From Aedes albopictus (taxonomy: Eukaryota; Arthropoda; Insecta; Diptera; Culicidae): a DNA stretch of 64,000 nucleotides. The notes beneath the pieces were generated by a model. It did no database searches. It was not told where the DNA came from and was given only the letters and a program-made list of their open reading frames with translations. Location of the stretch: the NCBI RefSeq assembly GCF_035046485.1, contig NC_085137.1, positions 10,928,252-10,992,251 of the forward strand, given 5' to 3'. A program made the position numbers and the translations under genes. Shown here in pieces: positions 10,689 to 21,652 of this stretch. Each line of letters opens with the position of its first letter. Position 1 is the stretch's first letter.

Positions 10689-13600
10689 CATTATTCATTT
10701 ATTTAGTATTACATCATATTCAAGATAAAACTGAATCAACAATATTTCTCCATAATACACGGTTCGTGGCTGCCGCTCTCCATCCTCGGTCGCGCCCGAT
10801 GCTCGCCAAGTCACGCTCCACCTGGTCCGCCCATCGTGCTCTCTGCGCTCCACGCCTTCTTGTGCCAACCGGATCAGTTGCAAACACCAGCTTTGCAGGG
10901 TTGTTGTCCGGCATTCTTGCAACATGCCCTGCCCACCGTATCCTTCCGGCTTTGGCCACCTTCTGGATGCTGGGTTCGCCGTAAAGTGCAGCAAGCTCGT
11001 GGTTCATTCTTCTCCGCCACACACCGTTCTCCTGCACACCGCCGAAGATCGTCCTTAGCACGCGTCGCTCGAAAACTCCGAGTGCTTGCAGGTCCTCCTC
11101 GAGCATGGTCCATGTCTCGTGCCCGTAGAGGATTACCGGTCTTATTAGCGTTTTGTACATGGTGCATTTGGTGCGTGGGTGAATCTTTTTCGACCGCAGT
11201 TTCTTTTGGAGCCCGTAGTAGGCCCGACTTCCGCTGATGATGCGCCTCCGAATTTCACGGCTCACGTTGTTGTCAGCCGTCAGTAAGGATCCGAGGTAGA
11301 CGAATTCCTCCACCACCTCGAAAGTATCCCCGTCTATCGTAACATTACTACCCAGACGGATCCGGTCGTTTTCGGTTCCGCCTACCAGCATGTACTTTGT
11401 TTTTGAGGCATTCACCACCAGTCCGACCTTTGCTGCTTCGCGTTTCAGGCGGGTGTACAGCTCTGCCACCGTTCCAAATGTTCTGGCAATAATGTCCATG
11501 TCGTCCGCAAAGCACACAAATTGTCCGGATTTTGTGAAAATCGTTCCCCGGCTGTTGAGCCCGGCTCGTCGCATCACACCTTCCAGAGCGATGTTGAAGA
11601 GTAGGCATGAGAGTCCATCACCTTGTCGCAGTCCCCGGCGAGATTCAAATGAACTAGATAGTTCACCCGAAACCCTTACGCAGTTTTGCACACCGTCCAT
11701 CGTTGCTTTAATCAGTCTAGTCAGCTTCCCAGGAAAGCCGTTTTCGTCCATGATTCTCCATAGCTCTGCGCGGTCGATACTGTCGTATGCCGCTTTGAAG
11801 TCGATGAACAAGTGATGCGTTGGGACCTGGTATTCACGGCATTTCTGGAGGATTTGCCGTACGGTAAAGATCTGGTCCGTTGTCGACCGGCCGTCGATGA
11901 AGCCGGCTTGATAACTTCCCACGAACTCATTTGTTTTAGGTGACAGACGACGGAAGATGATCTGGGATAGCACTTTGTAGGCAGCATTCAAAATAGTGAT
12001 CGCCCTGAAGTTCTCACATTCCAAATGGTCGCCTTTCTTGTGAATGGGGCAGATTACCCCTTCCTTCCACTCCTCCGGTAGCTGTTCGGTTTCCCAGATC
12101 CTGACTATTAGCCGATGCAAACAGGTGGCCAACTTTTCTGGGCCCATTTTGATGAGTTCAGCTGCGATACCATCCTTACCAGCTGCTTTGTTGGTTTTGA
12201 GCTGGTGAATGGCATCCTTAACTTCCCTCAGCGTGGGAGTTGGTTCATTTCCGTCCTCCGCTGCACTGGCGTCGTCGTTTCCTCCGTTGCCGTGGGCTCC
12301 CGTGCCTACGTTCTCCACGCCGTTCAGGTGCTGATCGAAGTGCTGCTTCCACCTTTCGATCACCTCACGTCCGTCCGTCAAGAGGCCTCCGTCTTTATCC
12401 CTGCATATTTCGGCTCGCGGCACGAAGCCGTTGCGGGATGCGTTGAGCTTCTGATAGAACTTCCGTGTTTCTTGGGAACGGCACAGCAGTTCCATTTCTT
12501 CGCACTCCGCTTCTTCCAGGCGGCGCTTTTTCTCCCGAAAGAGGCGGGTCTGCTGTTTCCGCTTCTGTTTATAACGTTCCACGTTCTGTCGAGTCCCTTG
12601 CTGCAGCATTACCGCCCTCGCTGCATTCTTCTCCTCCAAAACCGTTCTGCACTCTTCGTCGAACCATTCGTTCCGTCGATTCCGTTCCACGTACCCGATG
12701 GTGCTCTCGGCTGCGTCGTTGATGGCTGCTTTCACTGTACTCCAGCAGTCCTCTAGAGGGGCCTCATCGAGCTCGCCCTCGTCTGGCAACGCGGCCTCGA
12801 GATTCTGCGCGTATGCTGAGGCGAAATCCGGTTGCTTCAGTCGCTCTAGGTTGTACCGTGGCGGTCGCTGGTACCGTACATTGTTGATGACGGAGAGTTT
12901 TGGGCGCAGTTTGACCATCACCAGATAGTGGTCGGAGTCGATGTTGGCGCCACGATAGGTCCTGACGTCGATAATGTCGGAGAAGTGCCGTCCGTCAATC
13001 AGAACGTGGTCGATTTGAGATTCCGTTTGCTGTGGTGATCTCCAGGTGTAACGATAAGGGAGGCTGTGTTGGAAAAAGGTGCTACGTATGGCCATATTTT
13101 TGGAGGCGGCGAAATCAATGAGTCGTAGGCCGTTTTCGTTCGTCTGCTGGTGGGCGCTGAACTTACCAATCGTCGGTCTGAATTCCTCCTCCTGGCCTAC
13201 CTGAGCGTTCAAATCACCTATGATGATCTTGACGTCGTGGCTTGGGCAGCGATCGTACTCGCGTTCGAGCTGCGCGTAAAATGCGTCCTTGTCATCATCA
13301 GTACTTCTGGAGTGTGGGCTGTGCACGTTTATTATGCTGAAGTTGAAGAATCGGCCCTTGATCCTCAACCTGCACATTCTTTCGTCGATCGGCCACCAAC
13401 CGATCACGCGCCTCTGCATATCACCCATCACGATGAAAGCTGTTCCCAGCTCGCGTGTGTTGCCGCAGCTCTGGTAGATGGTATGATTACCTCTAAACGT
13501 TCGCACCATGGATCCTGTCCAACACACCTCCTGCAGCGCTACGATGCCGAACCCGCGGTCCTTCAGTAGACCGGCGAGTATGCGGGTGCTCCCAATGAAG

Positions 13601-14091
13601 TTGAGAGATCGGCAGTTCCACGTACCGAGTTTCCAATCGCAAGTCCTTTTTGTTCGCTGGGGTCGTTGCCGTCGGTCTCGGTTCGTATTATTCTGTTACT
13701 GATTTTCCGTTACAATGGTTTTTTACGGCTGGCTCGTAGGGCCTGACACCAACCCCCTACTTTCCGGAGGACCATAGTGCACAGTTGAGCTTAGAGTCCT
13801 TCCCTCCTTCCCTGGCACTCGGACGTAGATCAGCCGCCCCTAACATGGGGATCAGACGCTGTTGTGAGCCGCTCCTCCTGGAGAACAGACGCTCAGGTTT
13901 GCCGAAGCAAACCCCCCCTCCCTGTCAGCCTACGACCAAAGTTCCCACCGGGGTTGGTTACCCGATCTTCCCTAAGGTTGCTCATAGTTTCCGGCCGGTA
14001 CCGCGTGGAGGTAGGGATAGGAGTTGCTGGGCAGAGGCTAGTGGATCACAATGGGATCTGAATTGCGCAGCATACCCAGCCTTTACCGTGC
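10689..14091 (-). mobile_element. Full-length RTE-like non-LTR retrotransposon
   Basis: The 3.4-kb element is bounded by a 14-bp target duplication CCATTCGTAGGCTT (10675-10688 and 14092-14105). On the minus strand it has a roughly 395-bp 5' region, one long APE endonuclease-RT frame and a very short 3' region ending in an AATAAATGAATAATG-like tail. Both ends and the open frame are intact, so the insertion is probably recent. The RTE assignment rests on the single ORF, the short 3' UTR, and the order and style of the EN/RT motifs; a neighbouring LINE clade is possible. Confidence 0.9.
10720..13695 (-). CDS. LINE ORF2: APE endonuclease-reverse transcriptase
   Basis: Open from just below an in-frame TAA (13696-13698) to 10720, 991 codons. 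There is no ATG before the endonuclease: TWNCRSLN and VALQE, which hold the first catalytic Asn and Glu, lie upstream of the first in-frame ATG. Counting from the GTG at 13527, visible parts are endonuclease IIIGDLNAQVG (101-111), QIDHVLIDGR (171-180) and the catalytic SDH (198-200). The reverse transcriptase follows: AAGKDGIAAELI, HHLFIDFKAAYDS (571-583), RGLRQGDGLS, and the polymerase site FADD (673-676). The C-terminal region ends with YLGSLLTADN, RRVLRTIFGG, IRWAGHVARM and RRGAQRARW. The product would nick target DNA and prime reverse transcription. How translation begins is unclear: non-AUG start, reinitiation, or a lost ATG. Confidence 0.9.
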   Translation of the reverse strand, partial: QNNTNRDRRQRPQRTKRTCDWKLGTWNCRSLNFIGSTRILAGLLKDRGFGIVALQEVCWTGSMVRTFRGNHTIYQSCGNTRELGTAFIVMGDMQRRVIGWWPIDERMCRLRIKGRFFNFSIINVHSPHSRSTDDDKDAFYAQLEREYDRCPSHDVKIIIGDLNAQVGQEEEFRPTIGKFSAHQQTNENGLRLIDFAASKNMAIRSTFFQHSLPYRYTWRSPQQTESQIDHVLIDGRHFSDIIDVRTYRGANIDSDHYLVMVKLRPKLSVINNVRYQRPPRYNLERLKQPDFASAYAQNLEAALPDEGELDEAPLEDCWSTVKAAINDAAESTIGYVERNRRNEWFDEECRTVLEEKNAARAVMLQQGTRQNVERYKQKRKQQTRLFREKKRRLEEAECEEMELLCRSQETRKFYQKLNASRNGFVPRAEICRDKDGGLLTDGREVIERWKQHFDQHLNGVENVGTGAHGNGGNDDASAAEDGNEPTPTLREVKDAIHQLKTNKAAGKDGIAAELIKMGPEKLATCLHRLIVRIWETEQLPEEWKEGVICPIHKKGDHLECENFRAITILNAAYKVLSQIIFRRLSPKTNEFVGSYQAGFIDGRSTTDQIFTVRQILQKCREYQVPTHHLFIDFKAAYDSIDRAELWRIMDENGFPGKLTRLIKATMDGVQNCVRVSGELSSSFESRRGLRQGDGLSCLLFNIALEGVMRRAGLNSRGTIFTKSGQFVCFADDMDIIARTFGTVAELYTRLKREAAKVGLVVNASKTKYMLVGGTENDRIRLGSNVTIDGDTFEVVEEFVYLGSLLTADNNVSREIRRRIISGSRAYYGLQKKLRSKKIHPRTKCTMYKTLIRPVILYGHETWTMLEEDLQALGVFERRVLRTIFGGVQENGVWRRRMNHELAALYGEPSIQKVAKAGRIRWAGHVARMPDNNPAKLVFATDPVGTRRRGAQRARWADQVERDLASIGRDRGWRAAATNRVLWRNIVDSVLS

Positions 14092-14599
14092 CCATTCGTA
14101 GGCTTAAAAATGGCTAATTTTGACCGCGTGAAGAAAATTAGCTCAAACTTATTGTAAAATTATAGATTTGGTAAATATTTTAAGATATAATCAAATTCTG
14201 GGTTGACATGAGCTGAACTACCCAGTTTATATTATGGCTTAAGCCCCAATCCACTCTAAAATCTCTTTTCCGGCTTTTTGTCGAAGTCAAAAGAAGAAAA
14301 GTACCCTAAACGGGCAGTGGCAAGAATATTGCCACCAGCGCTGGTGGCCTAAACGGGCAGTGGCAACTATATTGCCACCTCAAAAGCTCGTTTTTGGGGT
14401 TAACGGGCAGTGGCAACTATATTGCCACCTAGATTTTTGAGTTTCTTTTAAACAAAAATTGTTTTGTACATGTAATCATGTATATAATCATTTGCATAAT
14501 AGTATGCGATGATAGCTCTTCTAGTTTTCTCGGCCTTATAAAGGGTTAAAAAAAATCATAACCTAGGTAAAGTGAGGTGAAAGAGTTCTTTATTCGAAG

Positions 14600-14960
14600 A
14601 TTCCTCCTTCTGGCAATTTCAACCGTGATTTCTCCCGGTATTCCCTCAGAAGATTCTTCTCGAGTATATTTCTTCCTTGTACGATTTCTTCAAGAGTGTT
14701 CTGGGATTTTTCAAGGAGTTTTTTTTTTCTGAGATTGCGGAGAAATTCCGGAGTGACTATGGAAAACTCGCACGCGTTTTTAATGGGCAATTTAAATTGA
14801 TATTTTCCAGGAGTCTGGAGGGCGATCCCTAAGTAATCCCGGAAGGAGTTACTAACAAAATCCTGGAATAAGTTCTAGAACGAATCCCCCAAGAAGTGTT
14901 TCCTGGAAGAAAGAATTCCTGGAATTTCTGAAGGAATGTCTGTCTGTCTGTCACTGTCTG
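14600..14960. repeat. Degenerate GGAATTCCT-type repeat with (GTCT)n
   Basis: GAATTCCTGGAA-like units on both strands, ending in an interrupted (GTCT)n tract at about 14938-14970. Confidence 0.5.
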
Positions 14961-15058
14961 TCTGTCTGACCGCTATGCATTCGGAAACTACTACTGATTT
15001 ATGCGTTGATGTGAAAATGCTCAACTGCAAAGCAACACTAATGTAAAATTTGGATTTG

Positions 15059-15064
15059 TTTATT
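15059..15064 (-). terminator. Poly(A) signal for ZAD gene
   Basis: AATAAA on the minus strand, about 110 nt past the stop codon at 15174. Confidence 0.55.
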
Positions 15065-15173
15065 GAACTGTATGATTATTCTCAATCTCGTATGGTTAAT
15101 TTGATTATGTTAAGCACAACGTTTGACATACAGTGTTCTAGACGATTAGAGATACTTCTTATGTTACAAAAGC

Positions 15174-15999
15174 TCAACTTTGCCCCCGGCAATCAAACTT
15201 CCGCTTTTGGCTGTGTGACCTAACGTGCCGTGTCAATAGTCCCGAAGTGCTAAACGACTGGCCACACTCCAAGCATCCGTACAGTTCCTCCTGCGTATGA
15301 ATTCGCATGTGTATCCGCAGGGCCGTGTCGTCCAATAGCGTTTTCCGACAGAAGCCGCACTGAACCTTTGGCAGCTTTGGCATGTGAACTCGGCCATGTC
15401 TTCGCAGGTTACGCTCGACACGAAATCGCCGCAAGCAGATGGAGCACTGATAGGGGAGTTGTTCATCGTTCGCGGCATGGTGGGAAACTTCCCACTCTTC
15501 GTCTGCAAGCTCCGGCGCATTGTTCTCGTCTACTTCCGCTGGGATGTCTTCGATCGCTAGAATAGCGTCACTCTGAAGATCACTTTCCTGCTTTACCACA
15601 TATTCGAATGTATAAATATCACGCCTCTCCGCGCCATCCACATGATTGACGATCGCTGGTTGTTCCGTTTGAGGAAACATATCGCGAAATGTGCTGTCAT
15701 TGCTGAAGCACATTTCTCGAAATGATTCGAAATTTTTGAGAATTGTCTCACATTCTAGACAAAGTGCTGCCGGTGCATCCGGTACGTACGAGATCTGAAA
15801 TCAGTATTGCAAGTTAGCGTAAGGAATCAGAAAACCGAAATGAATCTGTCGAAACCTTCAGTGATGTGAGATTCTCGATCCAAGTAGCCAAAGTTGTGCT
15901 GTCGCCTTGAAAAACGGATCTGTAGCGGTCCCGTTCTTGTAGGCATAGACGGCACATCGATTCGGATGAACTTTCTTTCTTTATTTCGAACTTATCCAT
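15174..15999 (-). CDS. ZAD-C2H2 zinc-finger protein (2 exons)
   Basis: Exon 1 is 15999-15856 and exon 2 is 15794-15174. The 61-bp intron (15855-15795) begins GT and ends TTTCAG, and joining keeps the frame, giving 254 aa. Starting at MDKFEIKK, the ZAD domain has C16-x2-C19 from exon 1 and C60-x2-C63 from exon 2, so the intron splits the domain. The ZAD (zinc-finger-associated domain) usually mediates homodimerisation of insect nuclear DNA-binding proteins. An acidic linker (ILAIEDIPAEVDENNAPELA) is followed by three C2H2 fingers: C165/C168/H181/H185, C194/C197/H210/H214 and C222/C225/H238/H242. A fourth begins with FDC (C250) but stops at CRGQS, so the protein looks truncated relative to family members that carry longer finger arrays. 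A start at 16104 is open but adds unrelated sequence. Probable nuclear transcription factor; target unknown. Confidence 0.88.
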
Positions 16000-16297
16000 A
16001 TCGGAAAATTTACTAAATAAAGAACAGTTTTCAGGCTTTTTGATAGGTACTTTTCCAAATAAACAAAATTTGCGACTAGGTACGAATTTAAGACATTTCA
16101 ACATTATACGTACATATAGAGATAATCATGTTCAAATGTATGCGTGTCTCTTTTGTAGTAGAGTCTGTGTATACCAGAGTCCCGCAAACACGACTTCTTT
16201 TAATAGGGTCCTAAAATGAAAAATATTTTCCCGGTTTTGCTGTATAACACGAAGGACCATGCTTTTCTGATCTCAATGGTAATTTTTCCGAACTTAA

Positions 16298-16983
16298 CCC
16301 TCTAATATCCAAATTTTTGATTTTGATCTAAATATCATTTTTCGTCATCTAAAATCGATTTAAACATGTTTTGGAAGATGATTCTTTTTAATTCTCGATT
16401 TCGTGAATTTCAGTTTTTGATTTTTTTTAATTTTTATTTTTGAACATCCTCACACTTTTATATTTTTCCTGGAAGCCAATTTGGGGAACGGAATTTTTGA
16501 GATGAAAACATTTTGAGATTTTATGATTATTGTTGAAATATTATTATTTTAAATTTTTTTCACAGCAAATTTTATTTTCCGTGTAATTTTAAGGAAAATA
16601 ATTTTAGAGTGTATTCGATTCCCTTAAACTAATAAACAAGGATAGAATGATTTGGGAAAAATTTAAAATATGTTAATTATAGCGATTCAATACAAAATAA
16701 ACAATGACTTCTAAGAAGTGACTAAAACATCAATTTTTCAATTATTATTATTATTAATATTTATTAAAGACACTTTACCACTTATGTGACATTCGTGTCT
16801 GTCAATTTTTCAATGATTTTTCAAAATATGTAAATACGCTTTAAAATACACCAAAAACCATTTTGAGATTTACAGAACAGTCCTAAATATCAGCCAAAAA
16901 TATATAAAAAAAATGATTTTCCACGAAACAAAAATTACAAAAATGCTCAAACTATACCCCGTCTAAAGGCGGGATTGGGTATT
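16298..16983. mobile_element. Probable piggyBac-like MITE
   Basis: TTAA at 16294-16297 is followed by CCCTCTAATATCC. At the other end CCCCGTCTAAAGGCGGG (a hairpin) is followed by ATTGGGTATTA, which mirrors the left tip, but the last ten or so bases and the flanking TTAA are degraded. The interior is AT-rich and non-coding. Confidence 0.5.
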
Positions 16984-17266
16984 AAACAATGAAAGAATAG
17001 TTAATAAACTCGAAAATAAAATAATGGTGAGCAGGTTTTGTTTGACATTCGAGGTCAACCTTAACGTAACGAAAGTGAAAGGAAATGCGATCTATCTCTG
17101 ATTAATTGAATTTGTACATACCCCTTAGCTTAGGCAAATGAAAAGGCATCCATTAACAAACGCTTTCCTACTCTAGAAATCTTGTAAGGGATTGCATTTA
17201 AAAAATATTGTTTTCTTTGATTATTTTCTTCACCAAATCGTGCATCAAAATAGCGTGAAAAAAATT

Positions 17267-17987
17267 GGTGGGGGTAAAATGGACAATCGATGGGGTAAAA
17301 TGAACAAGTCGTTAAAAATTATATAACAGCATATTGTTTCTATGTTTTTAAATACAAACTATCAAATTTCATACGATACCTTAATTTTGTTGTTTTCAAA
17401 CTTTTAATACAAACTTTAAAACACACTTAAATAATTATTGTAAATATAGTGTAAAAAACAAGCACTGTTTTGGATGAAAAATATATTTTGTTGATATAAA
17501 ATATTTTTTTATAACTTTTTACTTCAACTATCTCACGATATCATCAGCCGTCATGATGATTCTGGAGTTTGCAAAAAAAAAATATGAAATTTTGATAAAA
17601 TTTGTACCGATTGTTCATTTTACCCCCACGGTCTGATTTTATCAAAATTATTTCCAAAACTTTTTTTTTACAAAACCTATTTTTTTTTTTCGGTCAAATA
17701 TATTCTTTCACTTGGACTTTATTGGTTAAGGGGGTAAAACTTGTAATAATTTAAAAATAACTTACGAGAAAACCTTAGCAATTATAAGCAGATTTTACAT
17801 CATTTCCGATTTTTCAGGTGATTTTTAAAGTTTATTGTCATCTTGAAGAGGTTTATTTGATTTTAATGTTCAATATCAGCAAAAGTGTAATGATTCCTGC
17901 TTAGGCATGAGCTCCAATCGTTGAAAAATTTTGAAAAACAATAAAAGCCATGAAACTGTACCTTGTCCATTTTACCCCCACCACCCC
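17267..17987. mobile_element. MITE with GGTGGGGGTAAAATGGACAA termini
   Basis: The left terminus GGTGGGGGTAAAATGGACAA recurs inverted at 17963-17982. A third inverted copy of the core (TTCATTTTACCCCCAC) lies inside at 17612-17627, and a direct second copy just after the left end (GGGGTAAAATGAACAA). The interior is AT-rich with no coding capacity. Confidence 0.7.
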
Positions 17988-18189
17988 TACATTCACCTGC
18001 AAGAATGTTGAATTATTGATTGCTTGCAGCGCCACATCGCGCCAAAAATAGGAAACTAATATTTCTACATTTGACCAAGTTTTCCCATACAAACTTCAAA
18101 CTCTTTGAGCGCCGGGAGAAATCCCATCAGCAGGACCAATTTCAATATAAGTTCTCAAAACAAGAAGATTTGAGGATGAAGAGCATTTT

Positions 18190-19200
18190 CAGTAACAAAA
18201 CAAAGAGTCATTCCTGGAAAAAAATCTCTGGGTGAATTTCTGGAGAAACCCATAGAGAAGTTACAGTAGTGGTTGCTGGACGAAACCTGTCATGAATTCG
18301 AGGAATCCCAACAAGAATGTCCAGAGGTAATCTAGAGGTAGAAGAATTCTTAAAAAAAAATCAAGAGGTTTGTATTAGTGCTACTGGAGGAACGACATAT
18401 AGCAGTCATTTCTGAAAAAAGTTGTAGTGGGTTTTGTGAAAGAATCTTGAAGAAACTCTTGCAGAAATCCACAGAGATATGCCAATAGGAACTCTTGAAA
18501 GATCTTTGGAATTCCTCCACAAATTCCTGATGAGTTGTTTTTTCTAGAATTTCTTACCAGAGGTTTCTCCAAGGATTCCTATACAAATCCTGCTTGTAAT
18601 TCCTTTGTGCTTTCTACAGAGATTTTTCAAGGATTTTTTTATGAATTTTCTATGGAACATCAACTGAAATTCTTGCTAGGATTGCTTCAGATATTCATAC
18701 TAAGATTTCTTCAGGAATTCTTGCTGGAATTCCTCCAACAATATCAGCTGAGATTTCTTTAGTAATTGCTCTCAGGAGTCGACCAAGAATTCCTAGAGGA
18801 TTATCAGCAGGAAATGGCTTCAATACGGCTTCCCGATGGATTCCACCATAAATTCCTGAATGAATCCCAGAAGCATTTCTTGAGTAATCCCAGCAAGAAT
18901 TTGTGAAGGAATCTCAAGAAGATTTCCAGCAGGAATTACTGGGTAAATACTAAGAAAAGATTCTTGAGAAATCCTCGTAGGAATCCCTGAAAGAATCACA
19001 GCAGGAAATGTTGAAGAAATATCTAGAGGAATCACAGCAGAAATTTGTGTATGTAGGAGTCTCAGCTGTCATTGCACGAAGAATTGCAGCAATAATTTCT
19101 AGAGGAGTATTATTATTTATTACTCCAGGAACTCCTTTAAAATTCATCCCGTGATTCCTACAGGAATTTCTCCAAGGATTCTTCCAGGAAGTATTTTTGG
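18190..19200. repeat. Degenerate GGAATTCCT-type repeat array
   Basis: A dense stretch of AGGAATTCCT, GAAATTCCTG, CAGCAGGAAT and similar words in both orientations with no fixed period. It resumes at 19520-19770. Short open frames within it are artefacts. Confidence 0.6.
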
Positions 19201-19896
19201 GAGTTGAGATGCAGGCTCTGCTTCACTTCAAGCGCTATTCCAGAACGAAGAAAAAATCATAAAAAGGTGTATTTTATCACAAAAAAAAACAACTTTGTAG
19301 AACAATCGATAGTTCCTAAAGATCCCAAGAAAAAGCTCTATTAGAAAACCTGTTACTAGGGGTCGTCCACAAAAAAATACACAAAACTTTTAAAATTGAG
19401 AAAAAAAGGTGATAGTTTGTTCGGCAAACTTTCCAACAATACATTTTTTGCAACTTTGAAGTAGATACCAATGCTCTATCTTCATTAATGAGAAAAGTGA
19501 ATTTCCACCTACTCGGGATTGTACTAGCAAGGAATTTCTAGGAGAATTTCTCTAAGTATCTCCTGAGATAGCCTACGAAATGCATTATTTGTGAGAAATT
19601 CCCCGAGAAATATCGTAAGAGGTAGAAATTCAAAGAGAAGCCCTAGAAGGAATTCATGATAAAATTTAAAAAAAAACTCAAAGGAATTCCGGAACGAATA
19701 CTGGATATATTTTCAACCGAGTTCCTTAACAAATCTCGGAAGAAATTTCCAATCCCAGAAAGAGTAGTGTCACAGGTTATAGTTATCGGCGTACCTCCCT
19801 TTCTTACTCAAATAGTGTAGTAAACTCAAATTTACTACTTTTTATTCATGCGACCCATTGATTAGTTGAGCTGCAAGCTTTGTCCCATTTGTCCCT

Positions 19897-20175
19897 GCAC
19901 ACAGATAAAAATAATGACATTTACACGTCATGTAAACTTCAGTTCAGTCATGTAAACTAAGTGTTATGATGGTTTACATGATATATCATGTAAATTTGTG
20001 TTATATGTCATGTAAACACACAGAGTCATGCTGAATTACATGACATATAATGGAAGTTTACATGATATTTTATGACTTTTACATGATATGTCATGTAAAC
20101 TTCTGTGATATTCCACGCTCCAATCATGCGCATCATATGTCACAGAATTTTACACTCTTTTTTCAATCTGTGTGC
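19897..20175. mobile_element. MITE packed with TTTACATGA/TCATGTAAA
   Basis: GCACACAGAT at 19897-19906 and ATCTGTGTGC at 20166-20175 are its inverted ends. Inside, TCATGTAAA occurs five times and TTTACATGA three times (plus one TTACATGA variant) between 19928 and 20101, many joined as palindromes such as ACATGATATATCATGT. Confidence 0.75.
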
Positions 20176-20272
20176 TGAATATTGTAATCCCTACGTTAGT
20201 AGTTTTTTTTTAATATTTCATACCCCTAGTATGGAAATAAAAGATAACAAAAATCCAATAACAACAGGAAGG

Positions 20273-20278
20273 TTTATT
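20273..20278 (-). terminator. Poly(A) signal for EcKL at 20371-21615
   Basis: AATAAA on the minus strand about 95 nt past the stop. Confidence 0.5.
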
Positions 20279-20370
20279 TTCATATCTACAATGGCAAGAT
20301 TTGTTACATTTAACATGGAATGTTCGCAAATATGTCAAGTAATGACTTAAGGGGATATCTCCCCGAAATT

Positions 20371-21615
20371 TCACAGCGCTTCAATAAGATCTTTGATGAT
20401 CCCGGTAATTCTGCTCCTGTATTTCATATCAGTGTCCAAAACCCCTAGACACATTCGAATTTTGTCCTCTCCGCTAAAGTTGTTGTACTCTTCTGGCGAA
20501 GAAAACACGCGATCCACGCAATTCCTCGGCAACAGCGTGACGTGATTCATCAGAAAGTTGTCGATGATGCCCGAAACTTTGTATCGGTGGCAGGATTCGC
20601 GAAACGGCTGCTCTGGGATGATCTCCTCCGGCGATAGACACTGATCGATGAAGATTTGCTCCACGGTAGCGTAGTACAAATCGATCAAGTGGCTGTAGTA
20701 CTCTTTTCGGTAGTCGGCGGTGGTCGTTAGTGTTATCAGCATGTTCAGATCGTATGCTGGAGGCGCGTATCGTGCGAATTGGAAATCTACGATCAGGCAG
20801 TCCTCGGGGATTGACGCTTCGGAGTATTTGAACAGGAGATTACTTCCCCAAAGATCGCCGTGACTGACTACGTTACGATACTTGCTGGAAGGTTTCACCA
20901 GATCGTAGATTTGTAGAACAAATTCGGGTAATTTTCTGAGTATATCGGGGAGTTCTGGGTTATCCTTTTCAACGACCTTTACAAGTTCACACAGCACTTG
21001 GATAGCATTTTCCAACTCTTCCACTCGCGGGTTGTTATTCTTCAGGATCCAGCAGTTCTCATCCAATGCACCTGGACACAACTCCGGCAATGTACGACCT
21101 GTTTTGGTTTCCAACATCAGCGAAGCGCAGTGAAGTCTGGCCAACGCCTGCAACGCTCGCTCCAGATGCGCCTTGTCGAAAATTCCCATTTCACAACCGG
21201 CTACGGATCGGAAGCCTTCCAGGGCCAAGTTTTCCAGCACCAACTGTCGGTTATCTTTCGTTAGATATGCCTTCGGAGCAAATCTTGTGAACTGCTGCAT
21301 TCGAGGGAACAGGTCACCATAGATGCGTGTTTCTTTGCGGAATGTTCCGCTGGCTTCCAGATAGGAGGTCAGTGCGGGAATGGCCGTCGGAAGAACTTTG
21401 AGGAAGAGATTCAACTCATCTTTGCGATTTCCATCGTCCTCAATGATCACCTGTAGCTTCAGGAAGAAATGATCGCCGAGATATCCAGCTCGACTGGTGC
21501 TGAAGTGGGTCACTTCCGACGATTCGATTTGAAAGCGGAGTTTGGGGTTCGCGTAATACCGTTTGACGATAGTCTCCAGATCGTTGCGATTTAGATTGAA
21601 CTTTTCTGGGTTCAT
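20371..21615 (-). CDS. EcKL, ecdysteroid kinase-like (CHK) protein
   Basis: Intronless, 414 aa from MNPEKFNLNR (21615); 16 further open codons upstream look like 5' UTR. Kinase landmarks: K73 in LFLKVLP, E95 in TFRKE, hinge QLVLENLALEGF (124-135), catalytic loop SHGDLWGSN (251-259) with D254 and N259, and IVDFQ with D277. PPAYDLNMLITLT follows the DFQ motif as in the other copies. Its closest relative in the window is the gene at 34124-35439: both share SRAGYLGDHF/GYLGDHF, LPKAIP/LPTAIP, RFAPK/RFAPE, LEGFR and DENCW/DENSW. Unlike that gene it has no intron after FPR. An intact, probably functional cytosolic small-molecule kinase; substrate unknown. Confidence 0.95.
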   Translation of the reverse strand: MNPEKFNLNRNDLETIVKRYYANPKLRFQIESSEVTHFSTSRAGYLGDHFFLKLQVIIEDDGNRKDELNLFLKVLPTAIPALTSYLEASGTFRKETRIYGDLFPRMQQFTRFAPKAYLTKDNRQLVLENLALEGFRSVAGCEMGIFDKAHLERALQALARLHCASLMLETKTGRTLPELCPGALDENCWILKNNNPRVEELENAIQVLCELVKVVEKDNPELPDILRKLPEFVLQIYDLVKPSSKYRNVVSHGDLWGSNLLFKYSEASIPEDCLIVDFQFARYAPPAYDLNMLITLTTTADYRKEYYSHLIDLYYATVEQIFIDQCLSPEEIIPEQPFRESCHRYKVSGIIDNFLMNHVTLLPRNCVDRVFSSPEEYNNFSGEDKIRMCLGVLDTDMKYRSRITGIIKDLIEAL

Positions 21616-21652
21616 AATAGACGTACTATCTATCGCACAAAAATAGGAATGA

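Larger units (their letters stand above)
10509..14545. mobile_element. piggyBac-like TTAA element, split by a LINE
   Basis: CCCTTTATAAGG at the left and CCTTATAAAGGG at the right form inverted termini, each flanked by TTAA (10505-10508 and 14546-14549), as for piggyBac-type transposons. Without the LINE at 10689-14091 and one copy of its target duplication, about 0.6 kb remains and no transposase is seen. It carries the imperfect palindrome GTGGCAACTATATTGCCAC once near the left end (10523-10541) and three times near the right (14317-14335, 14360-14378, 14410-14428), probably transposase-binding repeats. Confidence 0.85.

Noticed and set aside
19928..20101. CRISPR-like array of TTTACATGA repeats
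   Set aside because: Repeats are 9 bp, in both orientations and irregularly spaced, inside a MITE of a eukaryotic genome.
20998..21290. Plus-strand frames opposite the EcKL gene
   Set aside because: They are antisense shadows of the intact kinase frame. The same applies to plus-strand frames over 7700-8092, 8993-9610 and 10766-13702.
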